DNA from: Reticulitermes speratus
Lineage: Eukaryota; Arthropoda; Insecta; Blattodea; Rhinotermitidae
Assembly: GCA_021186555.1 (NCBI GenBank)
Contig: JAJKFL010000005.1
Span: forward strand, 48,015,135-48,079,134
Reading direction: 5' to 3'
Length of the DNA stretch: 64,000 nucleotides
In this document: positions 52,100 to 62,800 of the stretch, in pieces
Layout of the letters: each line of letters opens with the position of its first letter
Position numbering within the stretch: position 1 is the first letter of the stretch
Position numbers and translations under genes: made by a program
Notes under the pieces: generated by a model
What the model saw: the letters and a program-made list of their open reading frames with translations, nothing else
What the model was told of the DNA's origin: nothing
Databases searched by the model: none

Positions 52100-52805
52100 G
52101 CAGGCCTTCAAGCACGCACAGTCGGTCGTGTCTGTATACTCAGCAGGCACGAGTGTTCTGTATATGAGGCTCAAGCACGCATAGGTCGTGTCTGTATACT
52201 CGCAGGCCTTCAAGAGCACGCACTAGTCGTGTCTGTATACTCGCAGGCCTTCAAGCACGCACAGTCGTGTCTGTATACTCGCAGGCCTTCAAGCACGCAC
52301 CAAGTCGTGTCTGTATACTCGCAGGCCTTCAAGCACGCACAGTGTGTCTGTTCTCGCAGGCTTCAGCACGTGTGTGTATACTCGCAGGCCTTCAAGCACG
52401 TGTGTCTGTATACCGCAGCTTCAAGCACACAGTCGTGTCTGTATACTCGCAGGCCTTCAAGCACGCATAGTCGTGTCTGTATACTCGCAGGCCTTCAAGC
52501 ACGCACAGTCGTGTCTGTATACTCGCAGGCCTTCAAGCACGCACAGTCGTGTCTGTATACTCGCAGGCCTTCAAGCACAGTCGTGTCTGTATACTCGCAA
52601 GGCCTTCAAGCACGCACAGTCGTGTCTGTATACTCGCAGGCCTTCAAGCACAGTCGTGTCTGTATACTCGCAGGCCTTCAAGCACAGTCGTGTCTGTATA
52701 CTCGCAGGCCTTCAAGCACAGTCGTGTCTGTATACTCGCAGGCCTTCAAGCTCAGTCGTGTCTGTATACTCGCAGGCCTTCAAGCATAGTCGTGTCTGTA
52801 TACTG
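52100..52805 (+). repeat. 34/38-bp minisatellite, about 18 copies
   Basis: The unit is AGTCGTGTCTGTATACTCGC plus AGGCCTTCAAGCAC, with an optional GCAC. The 38-bp form dominates the left and the 34-bp form the right. The first copies are irregular. Long frames with repeated RRPSSTHSR or SVYSQAFKH peptides are by-products. Confidence 0.95.
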
Positions 52806-52829
52806 CAGCGCCTACTTTCTGCTTTCAGC

Positions 52830-52965
52830 GTTCAGGAAATCTGCATTTTTCCCACACAGTGTATTTATGTGTTTCGTATGATTCTTAGTACAAAGAGTGA
52901 TTATTTCCCTCAACAGTATCAAATTACCTGTATTCGTAACTGAGACGCAATGCTTTCTGTAAGGT
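52830..52965 (+). repeat. Single decayed 114-bp monomer beside the minisatellite
   Basis: CCCACACAGTGTATTTATGT, AGAGTGATTATTTCCC and GTAACTGAGACGCAATGC follow the order of the 114-bp monomer and its left flank. There is one copy and no expansion. Confidence 0.7.
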
Positions 52966-53047
52966 AATAACTGAAATTTTGAATATCATTCCGCTGTATT
53001 TTATGCCTCAAGGCGTTAATCTCTGAATTTTCTGTTACGTATTTCCG

Positions 53048-53305
53048 TTAAAATAAAAAGAAGGGTAACTGGGTTGGTTACATCTTGCGTAGGAACTGCC
53101 TTCTAAAACGCGTTATTGAGGGAAAGATAGAATAAAGGATAGAAGTGACGGGAAGCCGAGAAAGAAGACGTAAGCAGCTACTGGATGACCTTAAAAAACG
53201 AGGGGATCGTGGAAATTGAAAGAGGAAGCATTAATCGCACTCTGTGGAGACCTCGCTTTGGAAGAGGCTGCGGACCTGTCGTAAGACAGACTACTGAATG
53301 AAGAA
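53048..53305 (+). mobile_element. LINE-A fragment, frameshifted
   Basis: AAAAGAAGGGTAACTGGGTT, CGTAAGCAGCTACTGGATGA and CGTAAGACAGACTACTGAAT match 46450-46716. Several indels break the frame. Confidence 0.85.
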
Positions 53306-53990
53306 GATGATTATGTATTTCCGTGCTACAAGCCTATACTTTCTGTCTATTAAATGTAATTTACATTGACTCGCAGTCTGTGTTCTCGAAAGTACAGAAA
53401 TGTTCACATTACAGATACATTTTCGTGTATGCAGATACGGTATTAGGAAGGTTTTATTGTTTATTTAATGACGTTTTCATTAGCTCAAGCTATAAAGCAT
53501 TGAATGATAAAATTATCAGTTAATATGTGTAAAGAACGGATCTTCCGGCGAAGATTTGAACCTGGGACCTATCTAACACAAAGCAGGGGTGCTACCAACT
53601 CGACAGTGATGTTCGGTGTGTTTAGACCGGCCGTCTTTTATCTGACAGTCCTATCTGACGGTACAACTTGTGATGCCCGGCCGCCGCTGCTTTGTATTCA
53701 AACGCGCTCTGAGGCACCTGCAGGGCGCACATTTACATGCAGACCCTCGTCACCCGACACAGTGGCTCTGACGTAACTAATCAATCAGATCTAAAAACAG
53801 GTATAGGCTCTGACGTGGACGGACAGTAGCATAAATATGTTATCCCGGCAATTGTACTTGAAAACTAAGCCTATGAACTTTTAAATTTAAATTAGGGGGT
53901 TGCAAACAGAGTCCCAGAGAGTGGTGTGAGACAGCAAACGATTCATATTTATAAAATGCGAAGACTTACTGTTATGATGACATCTATACT
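53306..53990. other. Unassigned sequence with a tRNA-like remnant
   Basis: At about 53535-53605 the minus strand has GTCCCAGGTTCAAATCTTCG, a B-box-like segment with no clear body. The rest is unrecognised. Confidence 0.3.
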
Positions 53991-53999
53991 GCTTTTAGG

Positions 54000-54075
54000 T
54001 GATGGTGCCATGTGGATTTGGGCTGTTGGAAACGTTTCGGAGGAACCTGCTGCCTCCGTGTTCAGGCTAGAAAAG
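54000..54075 (-). mobile_element. Foldback-family arm with hammerhead-like strands
   Basis: Read on the minus strand: CCTGAACACGGAGGCAGCAG, GTTCCTCCGAAACGTTTCC and the outer CACATGGCACCATCA end. One arm only. Confidence 0.6.
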
Positions 54076-54210
54076 TAAGCCTGACGATATATGGAAGGTC
54101 GGACATGGACTGGAGCTGGAAGCGAGCTAATGAGAATAAGTGGCTCCGAAACGGCGGTGGGGTGGAAGGGGAGGCTATTTTATTAATGGGAGAAGCGAAA
54201 GAGGAATGAA

Positions 54211-54228
54211 ATGGGGGGGGGGGGGGGA
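54211..54228. repeat. Poly-G run
   Basis: About 17 consecutive G within purine-rich DNA (54170-54430). Confidence 0.9.
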
Positions 54229-54519
54229 AAGCAACGTCATAAGAAAGAGACTTGAGAAAAGAATGTGAGGGAAGGGGGCACAGGAGGAAGATGGGTGAGT
54301 AGAGGAGTTTAAAAATAAACAGAGAATAAGCAAATGAATAAGAATATAAGAAAAAGAAGTGGAGACTCCTGAAGAGACGGTTGGGCTCGGGGTGGGAGGG
54401 GGGTTGGTGGAGGGTGAATGAAAGTAGGGATTTGTGTTCCTGTCTTTTGGCTTTCGCGAGGGTATTGTGGCCTCATTTCTGCTGCTATGTAGACTGTAAT
54501 TGATAGTAATCATCGTTGG

Positions 54520-54740
54520 TGGCCGTGCCATGGCTCAGGCGGTTAGTCACCGGCCTCCCACCGCGGAGACCCGGGCTCAATACCGGGGTCAGTCCATGTG
54601 GGATTCGTGGTGGACAAAGTGGCACTGGGACAGGTTTTTTCTCCGAGTACTTCGGTTTTCCCCTGTCAATTTCATTCCACCGGTGCTCCATTACACGGAA
54701 AAATTAAAACAAGATCTTCATTTTCATCACAGGGTTGCAC
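54520..54740 (+). mobile_element. SINE-E reference copy
   Basis: Head GGCCGTGCCATGGCTCAGGC with A-box-like GGCGGTTAGTCACC and B-box-like GGGCTCAATACC. Body TGTGGGATTCGTGGTGGACA, CGAGTACTTCGGTTTTCCCC and ATTTCATTCCACCGGTGCTC. It lets the interrupted copy at 13427-13940 be reconstructed by comparison. Confidence 0.9.
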
Positions 54741-54744
54741 AATA

Positions 54745-55025
54745 AGCCTCAAGGTTGCGGTGCGTCCGTAGTTATGGATAGGGCCACAAGATGACACTGG
54801 AAATTACCTATGTTTCAGTTGGTATTTCAGTCTCGATCTTTGTCGAAAACGTAACTGACAGATAGCAATGCCGCGTGTTTTACCAAGCGATGTTTCTAGA
54901 AGTTCTGAAGGTCACTGGATGTGCCTTCAGTGAAGTCGTGCTGTTGAAGTGTCTTTTAAGGCTGTGGTATAGACGAGTGAATCAGTAGACGAGTAAAGAG
55001 GTGAATTTGCACTAGGTCCTAATTA
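54745..55025. other. Unassigned sequence
   Basis: No feature recognised. Confidence 0.3.
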
Positions 55026-55029
55026 AACA

Positions 55030-55145
55030 CAACGCCATGAAGGTAAATAGGAGGGTAGAGTTACAGCTCCACGCATTCTTAATGTCGGAAATAAGAGGTA
55101 AATGGTCAGCTTCAGGTACCGGCTACTTTACCCCCGGGGTATCTG
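55030..55145 (-). mobile_element. Old SINE-B-related fragment
   Basis: AGGGTAGAGTTACAGCTCCA, CGCATTCTTAATGTCGG and GCTACTTTACCCCCGGGG in minus orientation. Confidence 0.6.
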
Positions 55146-55985
55146 CAGAAATAATAGCTAGAGGTCGGAATTGTGAAGCACTTGTTCCAGCTGAGATTAC
55201 GAAGGGCTTTTTACACCTACTAGCTGGGTTTTTTTCTTTCTTTATTTCAAGATAGGGTAAGAAAAAATATCATTAACATATTTTAATAATGTAATAACAA
55301 TATTGGTCATGTAAACCGAATATAAGGCGAACTTTTCATAACTCCATGAAAGAAAAACTTACATGCCAATTTGGATATCAAATACCGGTCACCTTGGTTT
55401 CTTGATGGGTTCCTACCGGATGTGATGTGGAAATGATAACAACTGTACCGCATTGTTCTGAGTCACTGAACCCACCCAGCATGCAATGTGCATTAAATAC
55501 GTAGATATATGCCACTATTGTAGGAAGATATGAACTCATTTATTTGTGTCATTCTCTTGAATACGAGTTTTGAATTCATTAAGATATTTCGGTTGACACT
55601 TGCATAGGAATACGGTGCTATTGACTGGGGTGTCATGAGTAAACGGGTTGTTTAGCAGCATGGTGGCCAACATTAATGCACCGCGCCTCACGTGTCAATG
55701 CGAAAGTAATTGAAGCAAAATAATGCAAACCTCACAGTCCACTTTGAAGAGATCCTTTCGACTCGGTCAGGCTCATATGAGTGCAGTGGCTCAGGTGGCG
55801 GAGATGATTTTGAACTTTGTCAGAGAAGTCCAAAAGTCTATCTGATTCTTCTGCTTCTTCTTCCTCTCCACCTCATCACTACAGTTCGTTGTCGACCTTG
55901 GCTTCCAACAAAATCCTCCTCCATTCCTTCCGGTCTCTGACCACTGCTTGCCAATTTCTTATTACCACTATATTTAGCCCCTTTA
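55146..55985. other. Unassigned sequence
   Basis: No family recognised up to the LINE-A derivative. TTCTTCTGCTTCTTCTTCC near 55845 is a short pyrimidine stretch. Confidence 0.3.
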
Positions 55986-55986
55986 T

Positions 55987-56386
55987 TGGTATCTCCACCT
56001 TGCCGTGGTAGAGGAGCTTGTGAGTTCCAGTGACCCTGAGAGCAAAGCCGGCGGTAGCATTGCTACCAGTAGGGTCTCCCAAGCCGGACAGATGAAGACG
56101 GTAGGAACCAGACGAAGAGAGATGCCTAGGAGATGGGAAATCCAATAAAAACTCCCCTGATGCCGGAAGCAGGACTTGAAGCACAGAGCAAATGATGCTC
56201 GAGATGGTTGATGATCGTGTAGCAACAGGCGTGACCAGAGTGGTCTGAACGGCTGCTGTACTGCGATGTGGAAAGCAAATGGAAAAACTACCACATTGCT
56301 TTTCCTGGATGGTCTCTTCCAGAAAATTTGGAAGAGGCTACGGACCTGTCGTAAGACAGATTACAGAATGAATGAATGAATGAATG
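55987..56386 (+). mobile_element. Internally deleted LINE-A derivative (5' leader joined to 3' tail)
   Basis: The left 300 bp (CTCCACCTTGCCGTGGTAGA, GGTAGCATTGCTACCAGTAG, TAGGGTCTCCCAAGCCGGAC) resembles the 5' leader of RTE-type LINEs, from memory. At about 56328 it passes directly into GGAAGAGGCTACGGACCTGT and CGTAAGACAGATTACAGAAT, the last ~45 bp of LINE-A as at 46673-46716, followed by (ATGA)n. The whole polyprotein is absent. It may be a nonautonomous element mobilised by LINE-A. Confidence 0.7.
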
Positions 56387-56654
56387 ACTGTGTTTAAATC
56401 CTCTTCAAATTCATCAGTCCATCTGTTCCGTCGTTTCCTCTTTTCTTTTTTCCTTCCATTCTGTCTGTCGCTGTTTTTTTTTATTCTTTCATTCCTCGTC
56501 CTTTCAATATGTCCATACCATCTTAATCTAAGCAACTATATAAATTTCACAGTACCTGTACCTCCTTATTGGTTATTATTCTTCATTTATGGGACCTTAC
56601 TTTGTCTTTATTGTCACTAAATCAGTGATTTTGAATTTTATATTTTTATGCAAC

Positions 56655-56925
56655 AAATCAGTCTGGATAGTGACTAGGCTACGGACAGGAATATCCAGGA
56701 AACTGGGTTCTGTACCCGGCAGGAGTAATGATTTCTTCACTCAACAGCGTCCAGACACGATCTGGAGCGCAAAGAGTCTCCTGTCCAGTGGGAACCGCTG
56801 GTAAAGTAGCCGGGTCGCGAAGGTCACCACTCACTTCCCTGGAGTTTCGAGACTGTGTGGAAATACACGCTCATTACCCAGTATGTTTTGAAGGTGCCAT
56901 GCTGAATTAAGCATGCGGACGCCTT
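56655..56925 (+). mobile_element. Old SINE-B-related copy
   Basis: CTGGATAGTGACTAGGCTAC, GGAACCGCTGGTAAAGTAGC, and the 3' GGTGCCATGCTGAATTAAGC region. The head is decayed. Confidence 0.6.
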
Positions 56926-57110
56926 TACGTTTTATGGAAATATTATTCACGTCGGACTATTGGCCACTTGAACCTTACGAACGATATTTATTGTTCAGAA
57001 ACATGTGATTCATATACTCTGAAAATATTAGGAAATAAATTATTTTCATCGAAATATTTGTAAGAGAGATTCGAGGTTTTCATGACAGTAAGATTAGTAA
57101 TTCAGATTGT
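56926..57110. other. Unassigned A/T-rich sequence
   Basis: No feature recognised. Confidence 0.3.
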
Positions 57111-57111
57111 A

Positions 57112-57290
57112 GCCTTGTGCGGTATGGCACTATGCAGTCTTGTAGGTGGGTGTCTGCAGGAGGAACATAAATGCCTTAATCTTCACTGAACTTCAACCCT
57201 GAAGAGGGAGGTAGCGGGTTCCTGTAAAACGTTTGTAACCACCTACAAACACCACATCGTGTAAAGGCCCAGAAAACCATAATCTAAAAA
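57112..57290. mobile_element. Foldback-family copy
   Basis: GCAGTCTTGTAGGTGGGTGT at the left is answered by AACCACCTACAAACACCACA at the right. ACCCTGAAGAGGGAGGTAGC lies between, with a decayed GTAAAACG second strand. Confidence 0.65.
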
Positions 57291-57314
57291 GGTAAACTAA
57301 AGTCTCCCTTGTAC

Positions 57315-57565
57315 ACTCCATGAAGGCGTATGGGAGAGTGGAAGTATAGCTCCACTCATTCTTAACTTCGGTACAAGATAGAGGTAAGTGGTCAGCCTGA
57401 AGCCCCGACCGCTTGTCTCCTTTACATGGAGCCCCTTGCTTATTGAAGAAAGAGGATAAGTGGGCTCCAAAGCCAGTCCGTACTCTTTAAGACGAGAAAA
57501 ATATCTAATCTCTGCCTGGATTCGAACTCCGGATCATCAGCCCGTACTCCAGTCGCTATAAAGAT
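57315..57565 (-). mobile_element. Old SINE-B-related copy
   Basis: 3' block CCATGAAGGCGTATGGGAGA, GTGGAAGTATAGCTCCACTC, then TGGATTCGAACTCCGGATCA near the decayed head, minus orientation. Confidence 0.75.
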
Positions 57566-58160
57566 TACTGTCTTCTGGAATGGGATGACGTGCGTTTTAG
57601 TACATACTTACTAACGTTTCGGAGCAACCGGCTGAAAGTTTCCTAGGGAGACAAGTGTTTCGACGTTAATTTTTAGTGGAAATAATTCGAATAAGTTTAA
57701 GAACGCCTGCACAAAATATTTAGACTGTCCCGCTTCGTAAATGAGTCGAATTGGTTGCCGTGAATCACGGCGGTTTGTTTCATCGGAATCTGAAGACTTT
57801 GGTTAGCTCACGGCGTTGTCTGAGCTGTATTACAGACAGCGGGGGTACGTCAGTCTCAGCAGACATGTGGTTCGGTGTGTTAGTCTTCGTGTCTGTCGTA
57901 CCTTTATAAGTCATTTCCATACGAAAACAAGAGCTGACAAATAGTGCACATATGGGTCTGCGCAAGTGTCCATAAAGAGACTCAGCGAAGGGAGATAATA
58001 ACGTTAAATCAACCAACAATTTTCGGACATCTGTACAACTCGTCTCCCAGACGGTAAATTGTAGACTTGTGGAAGACTACAAATAAAAAGAGAGTTAAAA
58101 TTTGCCTTGGGCTTAAGCACCAGATCATAAAAACGTATTTGGGAGTAGAGATAAAAATTC
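57566..58160. other. Unassigned sequence
   Basis: CTTCTGGAATGGGATGACGT and ACTAACGTTTCGGAGCAACC at 57571-57635 are a decayed foldback-family arm. The rest is unrecognised. Confidence 0.35.
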
Positions 58161-58164
58161 AACA

Positions 58165-58345
58165 GCCTTAGGCATGCCACTGGAAGGTGGTGAGTAATGG
58201 AAATTGAAGAGGCACTCATTACATAGGAGGCTGGGTAGGCCCCACAGTTTATCAGGTGAGAAAAATCTCCACCGGTCATTGAACACAGATCGTCCAGCCC
58301 GTATGACATAAATGTATACACCGAGCTATCGGGCTGACAGAAAAT
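58165..58345 (-). mobile_element. Old SINE-B-related fragment
   Basis: CATAGGAGGCTGGGTAGGCC and ATCTCCACCGGTCATTGAAC, then ACCGAGCTATCGGGCTGAC, form the middle and head in minus orientation. Confidence 0.65.
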
Positions 58346-58980
58346 AACGATGTTTTTTTTCAGCCCGTTCGAGAAACAGTGCGTTGAGTAATTTCCATTA
58401 CTAACAGCATGATGTTTAAAATATGAGCGAGAGAGTTTTATCTTCTAAAGTGTAGTTATGAGAGAATACTACGGGGTTGGGGGACAAAGATTGTGCCAAA
58501 GAAAATTGAAGTAAATTCCGGAAATTCCAATATTAGTCAGAAGACAGTTTAAAAATACTTTAACAACTGATCCGTGAGATGGAGCGAATATCAAAGGTAG
58601 CTAGGCTAATTTATTTATTAAATAGTAAAGTTGTGTTTTGACTGAGAAAACCTACATTTTTAGTTTGTTGATGATTTACATTACGATTGATGATTCACAT
58701 TACGATTGATGATTCACATTACGATGATACATTTCCAGCTTCCTGAGAAATGGCTTCCCAATTCATCTGTTTTAATTAATTTAAGTTTTTCCTCTAGGGC
58801 CGTTCAAAGAACCTTTCAGCAGAAGACCTGTGGCGTCGCCTGCAGAATGTGGCGACGTCGTACAAGCTCCGTCCGGATTAATAAAGACACTGATGGTCTA
58901 TTCGAATATTTATAGGTGACATTCTGCACGAAATATGCGTTTGTTTTTGTAATGGCAATGTTGTTCCTTTGCTTAATTGC
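58346..58980. other. Unassigned A/T-rich sequence
   Basis: Three short direct repeats of the type GATGATTCACATTACGATT lie at about 58670-58726. No gene. Confidence 0.45.
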
Positions 58981-58984
58981 ACGC

Positions 58985-59150
58985 AACACCATCAGGACGT
59001 ATGGGTAGTGGAGGTGTAGATCCACGGAAACAACCCTTGGTACTCAATGGACAGAAAGCTGGGTGGGATACCTGTGTGTGTGTGTGTGTGTGGTGGTGTT
59101 TTTTTTTTGTGGGTGGTGAAAATGGTTCTCAAGTCGTTCAGCCAGTAGCC
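58985..59150 (-). mobile_element. Old SINE-B-related fragment with (TG)n
   Basis: ACACCATCAGGACGTATGGG and GTGGAGGTGTAGATCCACGG, then TGGACAGAAAGCTGGGTGGG. A (TG)n microsatellite follows at 59071-59092. Confidence 0.6.
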
Positions 59151-59184
59151 TAGAACTATACTAATTGAACTAGAGCAGTAATAA

Positions 59185-59440
59185 GTCGCGGGTTCGATTC
59201 CCGATGGTGTCATTGGAATTTTTCCTTGACATAATCGGTTCGGTCGCACTATGGCCCTGGGGTCGACTCAGCCTCTAACAGAAATGAGTACCAGGAATAT
59301 TTCCTGGGGGGTAAAGGCGGCCGGTGCGAAGGGCTGACAACCTTACCACCTTCATGTGCCGATTGTCTAGAAATCTGGGAGCCTCAACCTCCTGGAACTC
59401 TAAGGGCCTGTCCAGGCCTGTAATGGGATTGCTGTACCTT
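59185..59440 (+). mobile_element. SINE-A, head truncated
   Basis: It begins near the B box (GTCGCGGGTTCGATTCCCGA) and keeps the complete body and 3' GGGATTGCTGTACCTTTG end. No clear target duplication. Confidence 0.88.
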
Positions 59441-60045
59441 TGTTACGTCACGCAGTGAAGCAAGCAAGCTGCAGGTCCCTGTAGTTCAGACACATACTGT
59501 ACATAGAAACTTTAAGCCGCAGGGACCTCAATAACTGGCTGTATAATAGCGAAATGAAAACTCTGCAGGTGTTTGACCAACAGGTATGGGTTGATGAATC
59601 GTGTGACAAGAGACACTCTTCAGACGTGTGAATATTAATCATGCTCTCCCTGAGCCCACCCGCTGGTGCCAATGGAATTCACCCTCCAGCAAGCTTGATT
59701 ATAAATCCGCGGTAACAGAAACATCAGGAACCGTTCACACGTAATCAACGAACCTGTCTGTATTCGACACCTTGACTTTCCCACCGGTGTACCGTTTATT
59801 TGGATTGTTTAAGGACGATGTTCCAGTTACTGACTTTAGATATGATCAAATGTCACACGGTACGTTCATAAATTAACACAAACCGGTCAGTAAGCCTTAT
59901 GATCATCAGAAGGGACTGGCTTAAAAACCGTAAAGGTCTCTTTCGTTTATTTTTCATTTCACTTGCTTAAAGACACTGCCTTAACAGGTGTAGTCGTTTT
60001 AAATGATCTATAACGGCGCACTGAAAAATTAGATACGGTAGCTAA
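59441..60045. other. Unassigned sequence
   Basis: No family or gene recognised. The short minus frame at 59448-59672 has no known motif. Confidence 0.3.
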
Positions 60046-60049
60046 AACC

Positions 60050-60335
60050 GACGCCGATCCCAGTGGCCGTGCGGTCTAAGGCGTGGGTCTTCGGCTGCTC
60101 GCTTACTAGGATCGTGGGTTCGAATCCCACCGGGGGCATGGATGTCTGTCTCTTGTGAGTGTTGTGTGTTGTCAGGTAGAGGTCTCTGCGACGGGCTGGT
60201 CACTCGTCCAGAGGAGTCCTACCGAGTGTGGTGTGTCTCGAATGTGTGTGACCGTGAAACCTCGACGAAACGAGGAGGCCCAGGCCCATATAGGGCTGTC
60301 GAGCCATAGAAGAAGAAGAAGAAGAAGAAGGAAGA
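60050..60335 (+). mobile_element. SINE-D reference copy
   Basis: Head CCGATCCCAGTGGCCGTGCG with an internal GGTCTAAGGCGTGGGTCTTC and B-box GGTTCGAATCC. Body GTGTTGTGTGTTGTCAGGTA and GGAGTCCTACCGAGTGTGG. 3' end AGGAGGCCCAGGCCCATATA, GGGCTGTCGAGCCAT, then (GAA)n at 60309-60330. Confidence 0.92.
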
Positions 60336-60414
60336 AGCTAAAACCGACAAATGCACGTCACACCAGAAAGACGTTAACACAGGATGTCGGTAAAACACGT
60401 TAGAACGTCTATTT

Positions 60415-60840
60415 TTTTCTTTTTTTCTCTTTTTTTCTTTCTCCTCTGGCTCGACAGCCCCTTGGGGGCCTAGGCCGCCTAATTTATCGACGCTTCACGA
60501 TCACACTCAGACACACCACACTCGGTAGGACTCCTCTGGACGAGTGACCAGCTCGTCGCAGAGACCTCTACCTGACAACACACAACACTCACAAGAGACA
60601 GACATCCATGCCTTAGGCGGGATTTTTTTTTTTGTCTGTCCGGGGTTTTTCCCCTTTGATCCATTTTTGTACTGTTTTTAAATCCTTTTGGCCTTCATGT
60701 CACTTTACGTTCCATACTACCGTCCTTATACAACAAACACAACACAAACATCCATGCCCCCGGCGGGATTCGAACCCACAATCCCAGCAAGCGAGCGGAC
60801 GCATACCGACGCCTTAGACCGCGCGGCCACTGGGATCGGC
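60415..60840 (-). mobile_element. SINE-D/D2 composite
   Basis: Minus strand. A complete D2 (head at about 60755-60840, body to about 60640, short A tail at 60624-60633) is joined to a head-less SINE-D body (60430-60617) through the word CCTAAGGCATGGATG. The order is head-D2, body-D2, A-tail, body-D, tail. The T-rich stretch at 60409-60445 is the A-tail of the distal unit. Confidence 0.82.
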
Positions 60841-61300
60841 ACGTGACGTCTTTACGGTAGTGAAACCAAAGTGTTCGTGATTCCACGTGACTGTGATTTG
60901 GCTGTGTTGACTGGACTGAACCCGCGTCCTATTTAGAAACTCTTAGTGACAGGTAAGAGTCCACGACCATGTTGACTGGATGGACGTCGCGACCTGAAGA
61001 TGCCAAGCGTCTTGAAAATAAACCAAAACGGGTGCACTGGTAGAGAAAGAGCATCATTCGGCCTTCGGACCGTACGTTGCTTATTTGCTGTCGGATCGCA
61101 GTGATGAACCGTTAACGTTCCAAGCTAATGAGGGGTAAGACGCACCGCGCATGTTAATTGGACGTCACCTTCTCTGGGTTAGCACAAACACTCATGCTTC
61201 TTTCTCCGCATCCTCTGCTCACCTCCCATTCATCCACCTCATTCATTTTTTTCGCCTTACCACCTTAGGCCTCTATCCTTTTCTGTTTCTTCCTTTTTAG
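60841..61300. other. Unassigned sequence
   Basis: No feature recognised. About 61190-61300 is pyrimidine-rich. Confidence 0.3.
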
Positions 61301-61301
61301 T

Positions 61302-61890
61302 GTGGAATTTTTCATTGACATAATCGTTTCGGTCGCACTATGGCCCTGGGGTCGACTCAGCCTCTAACAGAAATGAGTACCAGGATTATTTCCCTGGGGG
61401 GGGGGGGGGGGTAAAGATGGCCGGTGTCGACCTCGGTGGACTAGTGGTTAGCGTGCTCGCCACTGGACCCAAGGTTCGCGGGTTCGATCCCGACCGAGGT
61501 CGATGGATTTTTAAGGGTGATAAAAATCCGGAGCACCACTTCCTTCGGAGGGGAAGTAAAGCCGTCGGTCCCATGTCGTAGATTTACGGCATGTAAAAGA
61601 ACCTTACGGGCATGAATAGAACTAGTAATGCTCGTAAGCAAAAATTCAGCGGCCATTTTCTACCCAAGTCTCCTGACTGACTGCCAGATGGCTCTGGCAT
61701 CAGAATTGAGTCGAACAGCGCGGCCAGTGGGCTGGTAACTCACTGCCAAAATGTCACAAGACCAACTAACCTCGGAAAGAGGAGGCCCAAGCCCATATAG
61801 GGCTGTCGAGCCATGGTTATTATTATTATTAAAGGCGGCCGATGTGTTGGGCTGACAACCTTACCACCTTCATGTGCCGATTGTCTAGCC
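61302..61890 (+). mobile_element. SINE-A interrupted by SINE-C
   Basis: SINE-A body 61302-61427 (GGTCGCACTATGGCCCTGGG, then a G run at 61396-61411) resumes at 61830 (AAAGGCGGCCGATG, then CCTTCATGTGCCGATTGTCT). The head and the last 3' part are missing. Confidence 0.88.
61428..61829 (+). mobile_element. SINE-C inserted in SINE-A
   Basis: Full-length copy: head CGACCTCGGTGGACTAGTGG with B-box GGTTCGATCCC, body AAGGGTGATAAAAATCCGGA and GTCGTAGATTTACGGCATGT, 3' end CCCATATAGGGCTGTCGAGC and (ATT)n. The SINE-A bases TAAAGATGGCCGGTGT (61412-61427) and TAAAGGCGGCCGATGT (61830-61845) flank it, matching at 13 of 16. Confidence 0.93.
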
Positions 61891-62095
61891 TTATTAATTA
61901 AATTATGTCTAATGTATTTAACTTATTTTATTAATGCATTTTATTTATTAATTTATTTCATTTATACAAGTAATTAATTTAATTAATTTAATTGCTTCTG
62001 TGTATTTAATGAATTAATTTGTTTTATTTATTTAAGTTATTTAATTTATTGAACTTATTTAGCTTATTTAATTATTTTATTTATTTCTTTCACAA
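61891..62095. repeat. A/T-rich TTAATTTATT low-complexity DNA
   Basis: Imperfect repetition of ATTTATTTAA-type words. No gene. Confidence 0.8.
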
Positions 62096-62169
62096 CAGAC
62101 CAGCTACACCTGACGCATGAACTCACCAACAGTGCATAAGATCCACATATCCCAAAAGTCTCTTAGACT

Positions 62170-62245
62170 CTAAAAATCTAGTTCAGTACGACGGACAGAC
62201 TTGACGAAGCTAATAGTCGCAACTTTCAGAGCGCTCAAAGAAACT
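62170..62245 (+). mobile_element. Family F tail remnant
   Basis: GTACGACGGACAGACTTGAC, then GAAGCTAATAGTCGCAACTT. Confidence 0.6.
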
Positions 62246-62795
62246 GAATGATGGATAGATTTGTTTTAAGTAGCTGAGCGCAATGTACGCGTGTCACTCT
62301 TGCATGCATTGCTTATGGACCACACCTGTGCAGTGTCGCCCATGTTTGTTGAATAGAACCAGCTCCGTCACAATTATCCGAGTCAACAGCTTGGAGTCAG
62401 GGCTTAACAAACCGCACTCAGTGTAAGACAGTGCAACTCCGTAATTTATATTTTTGTGGCTTATTTGACGACGTTGTCAGTAAATCAGATTAAACAGCGT
62501 CGAATGTTAGGATTCTAGATGATTTGGAAGGGATTCCGAAGGAAACGGTCGTGGCAGAATGGGGATATTTTCGAGGAATTTTCCAGGAGGATGTGAGTAA
62601 AACTACCAAGAACTGCTCTTAGGATAGCGGATGACATGGTCAAATTCGAACCAGATACCTTCCAAAACAAGTGTAGGACAGAGTTACGGCTAACTAACCC
62701 TTTCGAATTTATGTTGTTGCAAAGCGGCTAGCAATTATTATACTTATTATTAAAATACAGTTGTGACTGACGGTTTATTTTAATATAGTTTATAT
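62246..62795. other. Unassigned sequence
   Basis: No family or gene recognised. Confidence 0.3.
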
Positions 62796-62800
62796 ATTAC

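Noticed and set aside
52229-52943. 186-199-codon frames with repeated SVYSQAFKH or RRPSSTHSR peptides
   Set aside because: Products of the 34/38-bp minisatellite; indels between copies shift the peptide among frames, as expected without selection.
55817-56294. Opposed frames of 64-103 codons
   Set aside because: They overlap the LINE-A derivative leader and each other; no domain.
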